Below are positions 46,832 to 57,599 of a stretch of DNA of 64,000 nt, one piece after another. A program made the position numbers and the translations under genes. The notes beneath the pieces are model-generated. The model worked only from the letters and a program-made list of their open reading frames with translations, was not told where the DNA came from and made no database searches. Position 1 is the first letter of the stretch. The number at the start of each line of letters is the position of its first letter. The stretch is taken from positions 1,799,001 through 1,863,000 of the forward strand of contig CP099843.1 in assembly GCA_030062745.1 (NCBI GenBank). Direction: 5' to 3'. Source of the stretch: Capitulum mitella (taxonomy: Eukaryota > Arthropoda > Thecostraca > Pollicipedomorpha > Pollicipedidae).

Positions 46832-47229
46832 CAAATGCATAATTTTTTGTAATAAATGCGATTACGCTGATATAGAATTTATATTTGGAATCAATGGCTG
46901 ATCCGAATCCATGAAGAACTTGTGAAGCAATATTTGGTCGGGATCAATTTTTCAAACATTGGTGCGAATCGCATTTGATTGGGCTCAGTTTTGAAGAGGC
47001 TTGCGTGAACCACATTTGCTTGGGATCAAATTTTAAAATTAACCTTGATTCAAGTGGTGATCCGGATCAAGCCACTGTGGTTCAGATCCTGGCCCGCAGC
47101 ACCCAAAAGATGTGGAGCACAAGTCTGGAAGTAACGCGCCATTGCTTGGAATGGGACGTCAGTTTGATGGACAGTGGACACAAACCCGCGACCCGGCGCT
47201 CCCGTCACGACCTCATGAGTGACGTCACG

Positions 47230-47605
47230 CCCGTCGGTGGGACGCTGTCTCGCCCCCCCCCCCCATCAGCTCCTTCAGACCCCGAGCCAGTCCGTCCAGA
47301 CCCGGAGCCGGTCCGCCCAGACCCGTAGCTGCCAGACCCGTAGCAGGCCGATCAGCCAGCTGCAGCCGGCCGATCGGCCTGCCGGCGCCGCGGACGGCTG
47401 AGACGGTGGGGAATGCGGCCGGCACGGCGGCCGCGGTCCGCGCGACACGACCGCGCCGTCAGACGGACCAGGCGGCGCGATTTGTCGCGGCCCGCGCCGC
47501 GCCGCGGCGGCCGGGCATTTTTGAGGCCGGCGCCGGCGGCCGGGACTCCGCGCCGCACCAGGCGGCCGGCTTGGGGCGCATGAACGCGCGATAAGCCCCG
47601 TGCAG
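47230..47605. other. GC-rich island
   Basis: CG-dense. It opens with a short GACCCGGAGCCGGTCCG-type repeat (47278-47345) and a C10 run. No exon recognised. Confidence 0.45.
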
Positions 47606-49095
47606 ACGAGGTCTTAGTGTCAGCCCACCCGACCGGCTTATGGCATTCGGCGTATTTTACCGGGAAGCGCACGTGCTGTACTCGCTGACACTGGTACAGG
47701 CTGAGACGTAAATTGCGTCCTGGCGCTTTCGGTTGGGTGTTTGTTTGATGATTGCTGTGTGCTGACTGCTTCGTGTGAAGCAGCCGCTTGCGCATGTCTG
47801 GGGTGCTGCTCCATCCATCGGCACGCGCAGGCCGCTCTTGTTGCCTAAAATGTCTCGGTTGATTCTGAAGCCCACGGAATGTTAATACTGTCACCCGTGG
47901 TGCTGGTAGTCACATGAACTGTTCGCCATTATTCCGATATGCTTGTCTGTATTAGACTGGTCTCATTTTGGAGCGGAGCTGGTCATCGTCTTCAGCAAAT
48001 TTTTCCACTCTTATCGCCGACCTTGCACCAGCACGCTGCCTCCAGCCGGCTGTAACATATGCCTGACCGGAGGCACTAATGGTTTTTCGGCCCCTGGACT
48101 CTTTCATTTGATGAAGCTCTGGGGAGTCGCCATGTTCATTTGACAGTTCTGCAGTAAGAACGATGCGAGTAGAACGTCGAACGGAAAACGGTGAAGTCTG
48201 CTTATAGGCTATATAATAGATTCATGGAAGTTTAAGCCTACTCTGGCTGAAAGTTTACGGATAAAATTGCTTGGGCCTGTCCTCATTGATCCCTCGTTTT
48301 TGTTCGCATCTGCATGTCCCTCGGACGAGGAAGGCTTGCCTTGGCTCGTCGCTCTGCTGTATATTGAAGAAGACTTCTCTGTCTTCGTCAAACAGCCCTC
48401 CATTCCGTATTGACCGGCCACTCACGATGGTCCGGCGGCACAGGCCAGCCGACCGGGTTCCGGCCGTCAGAAGCCCCGTCCCATGTTTTACGTCGTCCGC
48501 AGTAGGTGCACTCGCCGGCGTCGATGCCCTCCCCCCGCTTCCCGCCCCCCTCCACTTCCATTAGCTTTGCAAAGTTTTGACGTTTCCAGGGATGTTAGCG
48601 ACCAGAGAAGAGCTTTATCCAGTAAGTGGCTGCATTTCCCCTTTCTATAAACTCCATTATGTGAGAGAGCCGTTCGGTGTCACCGCCCGTCATTCGTGGG
48701 CCGCGCCGCTTTCAGCCGAGAAAGCCGCCGCGGCCCAGCTCTTAGCGATAAGTAAGGCTTCAGTTTGTGTTTTGGACATTATGGCGGTGTCTCCCGCGGC
48801 GCGCTGACAGCTGCTGGATTTATTTGGTCCGCGTCGGCGTGCCGCCACGATGCCCGCGGCCCTCACCCCTTTTTTAGGGGAAAATGGTGTATGCTTAGAT
48901 GCGATTTTGAATGAATTTGGTATGTCAGGAGGACGTATGCCCAGCTGTGAAGACTACGATGACCTATCAGAACCGAGAAGGAACCAGCGGGCTGATTCGC
49001 GAAGCGAGAAGAGCAGTCTCCAAAACCGCGTTTAGCTACGCGGACAAATACCCACAGGTCGGAGTAAACCACAGATGCGTTAGTTATGCAGTTTT
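47606..49095. other. Non-coding stretch
   Basis: Mixed composition. A short segment, 48590-48620, is flanked by CAG and GTAAGT and could be a tiny exon, but 33 bases give no usable evidence. No other gene signal. Confidence 0.35.
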
Positions 49096-49101
49096 TCAAT
49101 G

Positions 49102-49263
49102 CGTTTTATTGATAGGGTCGGCAGAGAGTATGAAGATGTTGTCATAGTTGGCGGAGACTAGCTTGGCTGGGGAACTGGAGACTGGAAGAAGACGCCGGTT
49201 AGGGTTTCCGATAAAAGGTCAGTGAATACTAAGCAAATGATGAAATGGATTGTTCGTTTCGGT
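49102..49263 (+). pseudogene. Decayed LINE-type endonuclease fragment
   Basis: One plus frame gives RFIDRVGREYEDVVIVGGD, then a stop, then LGWGTGDW, then VSDKRSVNTKQMMKWIV. This matches the order of APE-type endonucleases of LINE elements: a hydrophobic strand ending in G-D-(F)-N, a G-x-W patch, then the N/DxRG-type region leading to a helix. The stop lies where the conserved aromatic residue after GD is expected. No flanking reverse transcriptase was found. Confidence 0.35.
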
Positions 49264-49399
49264 AACAAATCAGCGCGATTCTTCCGTGACTGTAACTGCC
49301 ACCACTGCCACCACCTTAGTTATGAGATCACACTGTGCCAAGTGATTTTAGACTGCACGTCACTTTCCACGCTGTCAGATCGGACCACTCCGGCGCGGA

Positions 49400-50045
49400 A
49401 ACTGTGACGCCACGCCGGCGTGACGTCACGGCGTGACCCCGTGCCGTCACCGGGCGGCCGCGCTGCAGGCCGAGGCGTCACTCACCGTCAGTCGTCGGGC
49501 CGCCGCTGACGTGAGAGCGCCGAGATCGGCGGCGCCGTCCGGGCCGAGACGGCACGGCGTGGTCCTGTGCCGGCGGGCGTCTCGGTGCCGCAGCGCCGAG
49601 CTCGGCGGCGCCGTCCGAGCTGGGACGGCACGGCGTGGTCCTGTGCCGGCGGGCGTCTCGGTGCCGCGCCACCGTGCCGGGAATCCCACGCCGCCGGGCC
49701 GTGCCGTGCCGGGGCGAAGCCGCGCCGCGCCAGACCGGTGAGCAGCGGCCGGACCGGGGGGCTGCCGCGGCTCCGGACCGGCCCTGCGGCGGGCAGCGGC
49801 GGCCCGGCCGACGGCGGGGGGGACGATCGGGTAATGGCGCAGCTCGTCTAAATGGCAGGATTTCCTGAAATACCGAGCAGCGCTGCCGAATGGATAGGCC
49901 GCCTCGAGTGTCGGCCGCCGCTGCGAAATGGCCGCGCTGTCCCCCGGCGGCTTCGGCTCGCTGTTGACTGAGCGACGGTGGCCGGCGGCGGGCGGGCTGA
50001 CCGGAGAGCCTCGTGATGCGGAGAGGTGCAGTGGATGTGGCTGTA
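49400..50045. other. GC-rich CpG island with a local 80-bp duplication
   Basis: Dense CG. GGCACGGCGTGGTCCTGTGC with GGCGGGCGTCTCGGTGCCGC occurs at about 49551 and 49625 as a tandem pair. Frames on both strands (up to 255 codons) are repeat- and composition-driven. Confidence 0.5.
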
Positions 50046-50720
50046 AACGGTCTTTGGGTCCGATCGAATTTCCAAACGCATGTGAGCATTATCGGGAACA
50101 GCCGTAACCAGATCGTCCTGATGTTGGTGCTCGTACCAATTGCTTGGTGTTTGTGGGCGGCTGCGTGAGGCCTTGTTGTGAACAGATCAACGTTATTACG
50201 ACCATCAACGCATTCAATTTTTTTCCATTTACGAAAACCAACCAAACATTGCTAGTTCCCAGAGCTGGTGTTTCCGTAGAAGCATGCTTGCGGTACACAT
50301 TACTTGTGCCTTATTGTGTGTATTTGGCGGGCCTGCGTAGCCTAGTACACCACTCTCCTGGATGGCTGCCAGACGTCGCCGGCAGCCGGTTTCCGATGAG
50401 GACTTCATCAGTTTTCATCGGCGTGAATCCCCGAGCGTGGCTGCAGGCCGTGAACGGTCCACCGTAGCGTGATTCTCTCGAGAAGCAGGGCGGCGCCTCA
50501 CCTGGACACACTGTGATTTCGCTCGGATAATCACCGCATCCAAATGCACATACCGACCATCCAGATCTACTGAAATCACCCCTCAGCTGAATACGGATAA
50601 CCGTTGTCATTATGCAAGACATGCAAATCGAGCAGACGCTGTTGTGTTTGGACCAGCCCGGCGAGCTGCCGGGTGTCGCCGCCAGCCGGGACCTGAGGAG
50701 GCTCCGGGCCGGCGGCTGCC
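50046..50720. other. Non-coding spacer
   Basis: No gene recognised. The sequence becomes GC-rich toward the next array. Confidence 0.4.
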
Positions 50721-50724
50721 GGTC

Positions 50725-51000
50725 CGCCAAGGGACCCGGCCGCGCGCCGGGCCCGCCGCTTGGCGCGGCCCGTCCGCTGAGAGGTCCGCCAAGGGACCCG
50801 GCCGCACGCTGGGCCCGCCGCCTGATGCGGCCCGTCCGCCGAGGGGCCCGCCGAGGGACCCGGGCGCGCGCCGGCCCCGCCGCTTGGCGCGGCCCGTCCG
50901 CTGAGGGGCCCGCCGCGGGGCCCGGCCGCACGCTGGGCCCGCCGCCTGATGCGGCCCGTCCGCTGAGGGGCCCGCCGCGGGGCCCGGCCGCACGTCGGGC
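50725..51000. repeat. 62-bp minisatellite, about 4.4 copies in A-B-A-B order
   Basis: The first two copies start 62 bp apart (50725 and 50787). Odd copies carry CGCGCCG and CCGCTTGGCGCGG. Even copies carry CACGCTG and CCGCCTGATGCGG. The alternation implies duplication of a 124-bp dimer. The sequence is over three-quarters G+C by eye, so frames on both strands stay open. Confidence 0.9.
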
Positions 51001-52630
51001 GGGCGCGATCGGCGCCGATCGTGCCGGCTCCCTGGCCCCGTTTAATGAGATGCTGATTGACTGGATGGAGGCCTCGACGGCGGCCCGGCCGGCAATTCCC
51101 TAAATCAACACGACCGGCGCCGACCACCTGATGAAATGCAAATATGGAAAGAAATAGCGCGCTGGTGTCGGTGGGGCCCGTCGGCCGGCGGGCGTGCGGA
51201 CGGCGAGCTCTGAACTTCACACCTGCCTCCGGGCCGGGCGCCGCCTTGTCCGGTCTGGTCTCGCCGTCGCGGGCCTGCGCTGCGCCTGGCGGTACGGTTC
51301 GCCGCCGGCTTTCCGCGGGATCGTACCAGCCGTGGTGCTGTCCGGGCCGGCCCGCTGCGCCGGACCATCCTGTCCGGGCCAGTGACCTCGTGGGTCGCGT
51401 GTCCGCGGCATATCGCCACGCGGTTCGCTGTCTTGCGAGAGTGGCGTGCTCTGGCTGAAGGCAGTGTGCGTTATCTGTGGCAGTAATGAGTCCGTCAGCC
51501 GCCGGTGGGACGCGCTCTGGTCGCCCCCCAGCCACCGTGCCTGGCGCTCGGTCTTCCACACGTCCTCGTGCAGTGCTGTCCGGGACGCTGTCCCGTCGGC
51601 CCTGCGGCAGATTTTCCTGCGCGGCACGCAGTGTAAAATCCTGCTTTACCCCTAATTAGGGCATTGTGCGCAAACGTTAAAGTGGCGGTGAGAACGGTCG
51701 ACACACGGTGGCTAATTAGCGGTATCCTTACTGCGTCGGCTCGCGTGCGGCCCGGCTGTGGGGAAGAGCTCCCACCGACCGGGCTCCGGCCCTCCCGGCT
51801 GTAGGGGGATGGGGGAGGGGGGTCCGGCCGTGTCGTGCGTGGTGTTTAGTTCTGTACTTTGTCCCTAGATAGTCCCGCGGCCCGTCCGCCTGGTCCATCG
51901 CCCAGTGGCAGCGACTGGACGCCACAGTTTTGGCGGCCTCCGCCCGAAAACGGTGTGGTTCCATTTTCCCGTTCGTCCACCATTCCACATGTCGAATTTC
52001 GCGGTGTCGTTGCGGAACCTCCGAGTGGGCACGGTTGCGGTGCCGTTTGTGAGAACGGGGTGCCTCCCGTCCACTGCCCGACAGGAAAACGGCGAGTGAT
52101 TACTTCATTTCCAGGCAGAAAACCTTTAGTACCGTGTCTGGCCGCAGTAATCGCAACCACGGCCCAACTTTTATGCAGTTGTAACGATTGAATCGGTTTG
52201 TTACTCTCACGAGTTGGTGAGGCGCAGGATTCGTGCACAGTCTCACGGGCTACGGGGATACCGAGACAGAGTGTCTATCCCTGCACAGGCATTGTAAGAA
52301 CTGGCATGACTGACGAAGTCCTGGTGACATTTTGTATTTTTGAGTTTTTCGCGGAGCGCCAGGTTGGATGTTTTACCACCGGGTTTTTTTTCAAAATCGA
52401 AACCTTTGACGTATTCCAGTCAAAACCAAGACCCTTAGGCAGCACTTGAGGGGTGGTGCCCGTGGCCGATCCCGCGTACGGGGTTTTAATCCGTACCAGG
52501 AGTGTCGTTTTGCATACATGGTTGGGAGGGCGAAGCTGAGGTACCCAACAACTTAACTTCCCGACGACAAAAGTGGATTTTTCAACGTATTAGGTGATGT
52601 AATTTTGACCGATGGAAGCTTTTATATTTC
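51001..52630. other. GC-rich then mixed non-coding DNA
   Basis: The GC island continues to about 51420 with TAATGAG (51043) and CTAAATC words. Beyond that, composition is mixed and no gene is recognised. TAATTAGG and CTAATTAGC occur at 51653 and 51711. Confidence 0.4.
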
Positions 52631-52636
52631 TGCGCG

Positions 52637-52669
52637 CACATACACACATACACGCACACATGCACGCAT

Positions 52670-52716
<47 letters not shown>

Positions 52717-52717
52717 C
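52637..52717. repeat. (CA)/(ACGC)n microsatellite
   Basis: CA-rich lead-in, then about 13 ACGC tetramers (52662-52717). Confidence 0.95.
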
Positions 52718-52772
52718 AAAGCACAGGTATGAGCGGTTTTCAATTTTTCAGTTTTCTGTATGTATTTTTCGT

Positions 52773-52804
52773 TATATGTATATATATATGAATATATACA
52801 TATG

Positions 52805-52851
<47 letters not shown>
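52773..52851. repeat. (TA)n microsatellite with palindromic start
   Basis: ATGTATATA/TATACAT palindromes run into about 20 TA dinucleotides, ending in TCTGTGTGTG. Confidence 0.95.
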
Positions 52852-52853
<2 letters not shown>

Positions 52854-53465
52854 GTGTGTGTCTGACTGGGATTAACAAAATATCTGTTTTAAACATTGTA
52901 CCAACATCCCAATACATTTTTAGGGGTCACCTAAATTACGAAAGTAGGACACATACTTTGTGTTCTGTTTAACGTTTGAGAGCAGTAACTCGAGCATTGT
53001 GAAATCTTTGTAAGGCTAAGATATATTTTTTGTGATTAATGTGAAAAGACCAACGCGGCATTTGTATTGCTGAGATGAAGGCCAGTGCTGGTTAGTGGAC
53101 ACGCTGCAGGTGTTACCGTAAAAAAGCAAATGAAAGCAGCCAACTTATCTGACACGTTCCACAAATAAAAATTTTCCACGACACACGATTTTATGCGTTT
53201 GTTCACAGAAATTGTTACCAGCGTTTCCACCCTTTTGATATACAAAACGATGCTCCTGCACACTCTGTGTATTAAACTGGCAAACTGTGGATTGCACGTT
53301 GCATGTTAGCATGACCAAAGTTGTATAGTTTTCTTGCATTTGCATTTCTTTTTCTGATGCGTAAGAAAACACCGGAAAAACATAAATGAGTACTGGAAGG
53401 GCACAAATGAACACTGAAGGGTTTCAAATCCGTGCAGAAGCACGCAAAACGACACCCTTGATCCT
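52852..53465. other. Non-coding AT-rich spacer
   Basis: No gene recognised. Confidence 0.45.
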
Positions 53466-53469
53466 TACC

Positions 53470-53715
53470 CGGTGTCGGTGAAATCTGGTACCCCTGCCGG
53501 TTCCATTGAGAATCGGTACCTGAACTGTCCGAGTGAGAGTGAGTGTCCGTACCCGGTACCATTGAGAGTCGATACCCGAGCCGGTCCCAGTGAGTCAGTT
53601 TCCGTGCCGGCCCCAGTGAGAGCTGGTATCCGCGTCCATCTTCACTGGAAGCCGGTGTCCCTGTACAGTCCTGTTGAAACCGGAGATCCCTACCGAGTTT
53701 ACAGTGATATCCGAG
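53470..53715. repeat. Degenerate minisatellite of about 30 bp
   Basis: Repeating (C/T)GGTACC-type and CCATTGAGAGTCGGTACCC-like blocks (53495, 53560, 53605, 53650) at roughly 30-bp spacing, strongly diverged. It forms the middle of a 254-codon minus frame (53272-54036). Confidence 0.65.
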
Positions 53716-54950
53716 ATACGGACAATATCTGACATTCATACCCAGTCCGTGACAGCTGTGGTGTTCGGTCAGGTGTCGGAAACTCAAACCGGCCATGGTT
53801 CTATTGATAGCTTCGGCCCTTCTGATTGCATGGAGAGACGGTTCGTACCGAAGCGCAGCGGCATGGGCTGATTCTGGACGATTTGGGACGACCGTGCGGA
53901 ATATGTGGGACAGTGGAGCGAAGTGCTTTATGAAATTTGTGAGACGCCAGGCGAGTGCTCTGAACCTAGAAGTCATGAATCTGCTGGCACAAAAAAAATA
54001 ATGGAATCTCCTTTTGTTCCGGTGAAGTATCTTCACGTATGTGATGTGGTTGCCCCGTCCACTGTTTTGCGGTTCGAGTTCCTTTTATTGTTGGCGTGGA
54101 GGAATCTTGTTCCTGGTTTGCTATTGTTTCTTTTACAACGCATACCAAAATCAGTGTTTTTTTCTAATTCCAGCGGAGTTGTTTCTAGGTCATTTCTGTT
54201 ATGGATACACTGAAAATGAGGCTAATGACTGCAAGTTGTTGCAAAGCTTTGAAGGGCGCTAATTAATCCTCAAAGAGCGGGGTTTTGCGGAACACGGCAC
54301 CTGCAGATTTGCAGTACAGCGAACTGGGCCAATGGCAAACATGATCGAGTATGTCTCCCTCTGTTGATTCCTGCTGCACGGACCGAACAGAGTGTGTCAC
54401 CCTCCACTGATTCCTGCTGCCCGGACTGGCAGAAAACTATTTCGGGAAGACCGATACGACATTCACAGTACGACCGTTCGGTCTTCTGTGGTTCAGTGTG
54501 CCCAGATTTGCAAATTTGGACGGAAATGACATCCCTTTGGAAAAGCAAATACAGCCCAAGTTTTCTAAATTTCTACGTCGCCTTCATTTTGCAACGTATT
54601 CGTCATGTACGGTGCCGTGTCCTTCTACAGCTGGCGCAGCAAAACGTCACTGAATCGTCTTTATCAACTGGACTATTTAATTGCAGGGCCGTGGAAATGG
54701 CTCTTATTGAGATGAACCATTTTCCTTCCTCGTGGTGCTGCAGTACATTCAATATCTAGGCACAGAACGCATTTTACACATTCTTTTGCGTTTGTTACCC
54801 ATGAATATGGCTGGCGATTCCGGGAGGATGGTGGGGTCCGAACCCCCCTTCCCCCATATTCTGGGACTTTAACATTAGACCTATGGTCAATGACTGGAAT
54901 GAAAAGGTCTGAAATCTTATGTTATGTAATATTAGGTTATATAATTAATC
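53716..54950. other. Non-coding DNA, unassigned frames
   Basis: A 254-codon minus frame (53272-54036) extends into this stretch but has no recognised domain. A diverged direct repeat, CTGATTCCTGCTGC-like, occurs at about 54362 and 54406. No gene is supported. Confidence 0.35.
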
Positions 54951-54954
54951 CTAT

Positions 54955-55129
54955 AATTTACCCCATATTCAACGCACAAGAAAACATATGTTTCCTTTGA
55001 CAACATATACATGTATATATCATCGCTATTACGCATCCTTGCGAAATCGCGACATATCTAGTGTAGGCCGTTTGGCCCAGGGGGGCATGGCCCCCATGGC
55101 CCCCATGGCCCCCCTTGGCTACGTCCCTG
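54955..55129 (-). mobile_element. hAT-like MITE, copy d (reverse of copy b)
   Basis: The right end is CCTTGGCTACGTCCCTG, which read inward gives CAGGGACGTAGCC, nearly the left end of the element at 23135. The two align over about 170 bases (shared AATGCACAGGAAAAC/AACGCACAAGAAAAC, CAACATATA, GCGAAATCGC, TATCTAGTG, GGGGGCATGGCCCCCATGG). Beyond 54955 the similarity is lost. A degraded left end may lie near 54800 (ATGGCTGGCGATTCCGGG) but is uncertain. Confidence 0.7.
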
Positions 55130-55318
55130 GCAGCCCCACATCGTTCAGCCAGCATGCACCACAAAGGAATGTTTAGATTAAAGATGTTCATGAAGTATGT
55201 GATCCTTTTCGTACAATAAGCTCGGACATCCTCTAGGTACTTCTGCTGATGTCAAATCGCCACCAACGTCTACTGCGTAGGTCGGTAGTAGGCTGCTAAT
55301 AGGCACCCATCTTTTGGA
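55130..55318. other. Spacer between MITE and dispersed repeat
   Basis: About 190 bases of unique-looking sequence with no feature. Confidence 0.4.
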
Positions 55319-56095
55319 TTAGTCGATATGGACAGCTGCCTTCGGGACACCTGCCCGATTCATTTTATTATCACGTGACTTACTTTGACTTAATCCATAA
55401 TCATCATATCACTGGTTTCATTCGTTTCTGGTCAGTAAGCCCTTGGGTGCCTGCCTTTATTGATTTCTGTGTATAACACAAAGTGCTAATCATTGTCCTT
55501 AGTGTGCCGTAATTGAGAAAATGGTGGTGGATGAATATCAAGGGGCATTCAGTGTGAAAATGCAGATGTCAATAGCGTAAGCTGCGCCGTAAGAGCAACG
55601 GAAGCTGTGACATTCTGAACATGAAAAACGAACTTCTTCGAAACGCCAGTAAATGACTGTTTTTGTGACCCTGAGCCCTGATATCCCGATTAACTACCGA
55701 ACTAAAGACGACAACTCGTTCTATCGAATGGAATATCGAAAAAAAAAACGATAAGAAAGTTGGACAAAGCTAAGGTTGCAGTTACTTTAAACAATATATA
55801 TATACACACACATATATATATGTATATATATATATATGTGTATATATACTGTAGTAAATGCGATTCCGCTGACATATATGTCAAAGTCTGAATCAGTTTT
55901 TGATCTGAATCAACAAAGGGCTTGCGAATCATTGTTTGGTCCTGACCAGTTTTTCAAAAACTGGTGTGAGCACATTTGATTCGGATCAGATTGAAAAGCA
56001 GCTGTGATCCAAATGCTGGTCCGGATCAGATCACTGATTCAGATCCTGATATGGACCACCCTAAAGATGCCGAGTAGAAGTCTGTCGAGATGCAT
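55319..56095 (+). mobile_element. Dispersed repeat, copy 2
   Basis: Same orientation as copy 1 at 46139-47140. It begins AGTCGATATGGACAGCTGCC and ends near CAGATCCTGATATGGACCAC. The AT-repeat insert between the halves is shorter here, explaining most of the length difference. The GATC-rich 5' block seen upstream of copy 1 is absent. Confidence 0.7.
55793..55848. repeat. (TA)/(CA) microsatellite
   Basis: Mixed ATATAT, CACACA and TGTATA tract at the position where copy 1 also has its AT-rich insert. Confidence 0.95.
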
Positions 56096-56234
56096 TATTT
56101 CCGACTGTCGAGCATTGATGATTATTTAGATTTTCGTCATCGACATCAACATACTTATGTCACCAACGCCAACATATTTTTTCGTATACCTGGACCCATA
56201 ATGCAAAATGAATTATTTACGTCCTGACAGTTTC

Positions 56235-56905
56235 GGTTCTTCCACGCCCACGACTGACAACAGTGGTCGGCGTGCCCCGGCCGGCAGTGACCGTGGCGGC
56301 CGTGCCGGGCGGCCGTGGCGGCAGTGGCGGCGTGCTGGCCGTGCCGGGGCGGCCGTGCCCGGACTCGGCGAGATCCGGACGGCGCGACTATTGAACTTGC
56401 CCGCCAGGCGCACGGCCGGCGCAGTCTGTCCAATTTTCCGCTCATCGGTTACATCTGAGAGCGGACCCATCTCGGGCCCATGTCTGGCTCCGATACACCA
56501 TAAGCCGTCCATAAAGCGGGTGACGGTCCGGCCGGGCGCCTGCCGGCCGCCGGCCGAACGGAGCCGCGCTGACGACGCCCAGTCACGGCGGCGGCGGCCG
56601 GCGGCCCGCAGCTGCCGGCACCGGCGGCGGCCAGCTGTCGGCTGCCGCGCCGAGCACAAGAGCCGCCGCGGTGGTCGTGAGAGTCGGAGGCTGCGCCGAC
56701 TCGGTTTTCCTCGTTCGGATGAGCCTAATCGCCCCGGACGCGGCGAGAGAAGCTCTGTAATGTCCGTCGTGTGCCCCCGCCCCTCCCCCCTGGGCGGCGA
56801 GGGAACGTCAGCGATAAGGTCGACGCTCGAGGTGGGTGCCAGGGGGAGCTGGGGGGGGGGAGAGGTGATTGCGGGCGGCAGTGGGGAGGCTTGCGTGCCT
56901 CTCAT
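56235..56905. other. GC-rich CpG island
   Basis: CG-dense with GGCCGTG(C/G)CGGGCGGCCGTG short repeats at 56290-56360. Frames of 263 (plus) and 230 (minus) codons overlap and reflect composition. No domain recognised. Confidence 0.4.
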
Positions 56906-57595
56906 GATCGCCTTTATGTGTTTCGCTAATTGGGTTTGGGTGGTGTGTAAACATACATTAGGTCCGGGGTATAAGGTGTCCGAGTTTGACGTGCCCTGAT
57001 TGGCTGCGGCGAAAGTGGGGTCTTTCTGGCTCTCTTTGACATTAAGCCCGGCGAAATTGTTTTTGCATCCATTAACGCATTAAACGCGACCGGCACCCCG
57101 GCTGGAGGGGTCGTTGAAGGCCATGTTTCTTAATGTGCGATGGTCGTCGCGGCTGATGGCTGGAAGTTTCGGGCACGGGAATGCTTTTCGAAGATTAACA
57201 AGGCCGGTCTGGTTCGTTTCCCGGAAGGAGTCGTCTCGGCCCATTCTGGCTATTTTACAGCAATAACACGAGGGAAGATGACGTGGTCGTGCAGCCTTCC
57301 GAAACTTTTCTCATATCAGTACTGAAAACCGCGGTTTGGAAAGGACCCTAAGCAGAGAAGAATACTGGCGGCAATCCGAGCTGCCCGCTTCTGCCACCTC
57401 GGAGGTCTTGAAACCCTGCGGAAAATAAATATTGGTATCATGCCCTGTGTGCATCATAACCGAACTGATTGGTTGCTGCCGTGCATAGTTGGAGCGCCTT
57501 GCACCGTCCCAGGGACGTATCGGCCACTGTGGCCTGTTATCAAGCCGCCTTATCGATACCCATATCCGAAACTCGCCTGACCTGGCACACCCGTT
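56906..57595. other. Non-coding spacer
   Basis: Contains ATTA words in mixed composition (CATTAAGCCC, CATTAACGCATTAAACGCG at 57041-57088). No gene recognised. Confidence 0.4.
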
Positions 57596-57599
57596 CTTG

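Larger units (their letters stand above)
46139..47140 (+). mobile_element. Dispersed repeat, copy 1
   Basis: The 5' half (46139-46405) aligns by eye with 55319-55585 (shared ACAGCTGCC/GAGCTGCC, CACGTAACTTACTTTG, GTGCCTGCCT-type blocks). The 3' half (46848-47140) aligns with 55852-56095 (AAATGCGATT, CGCTGA, TTTTTCAAA, GATCCGGATC, CAGATCCTG). The halves are separated in both copies by AT-repeat sequence. No coding frame, terminal inverted repeat or clean target duplication was found, so the class is unknown. Confidence 0.7.

Noticed and set aside
48590..48625. Micro-exon between CAG and GTAAGT
   Set aside because: Splice-like dinucleotides are common by chance, and 33 bases give no coding evidence.
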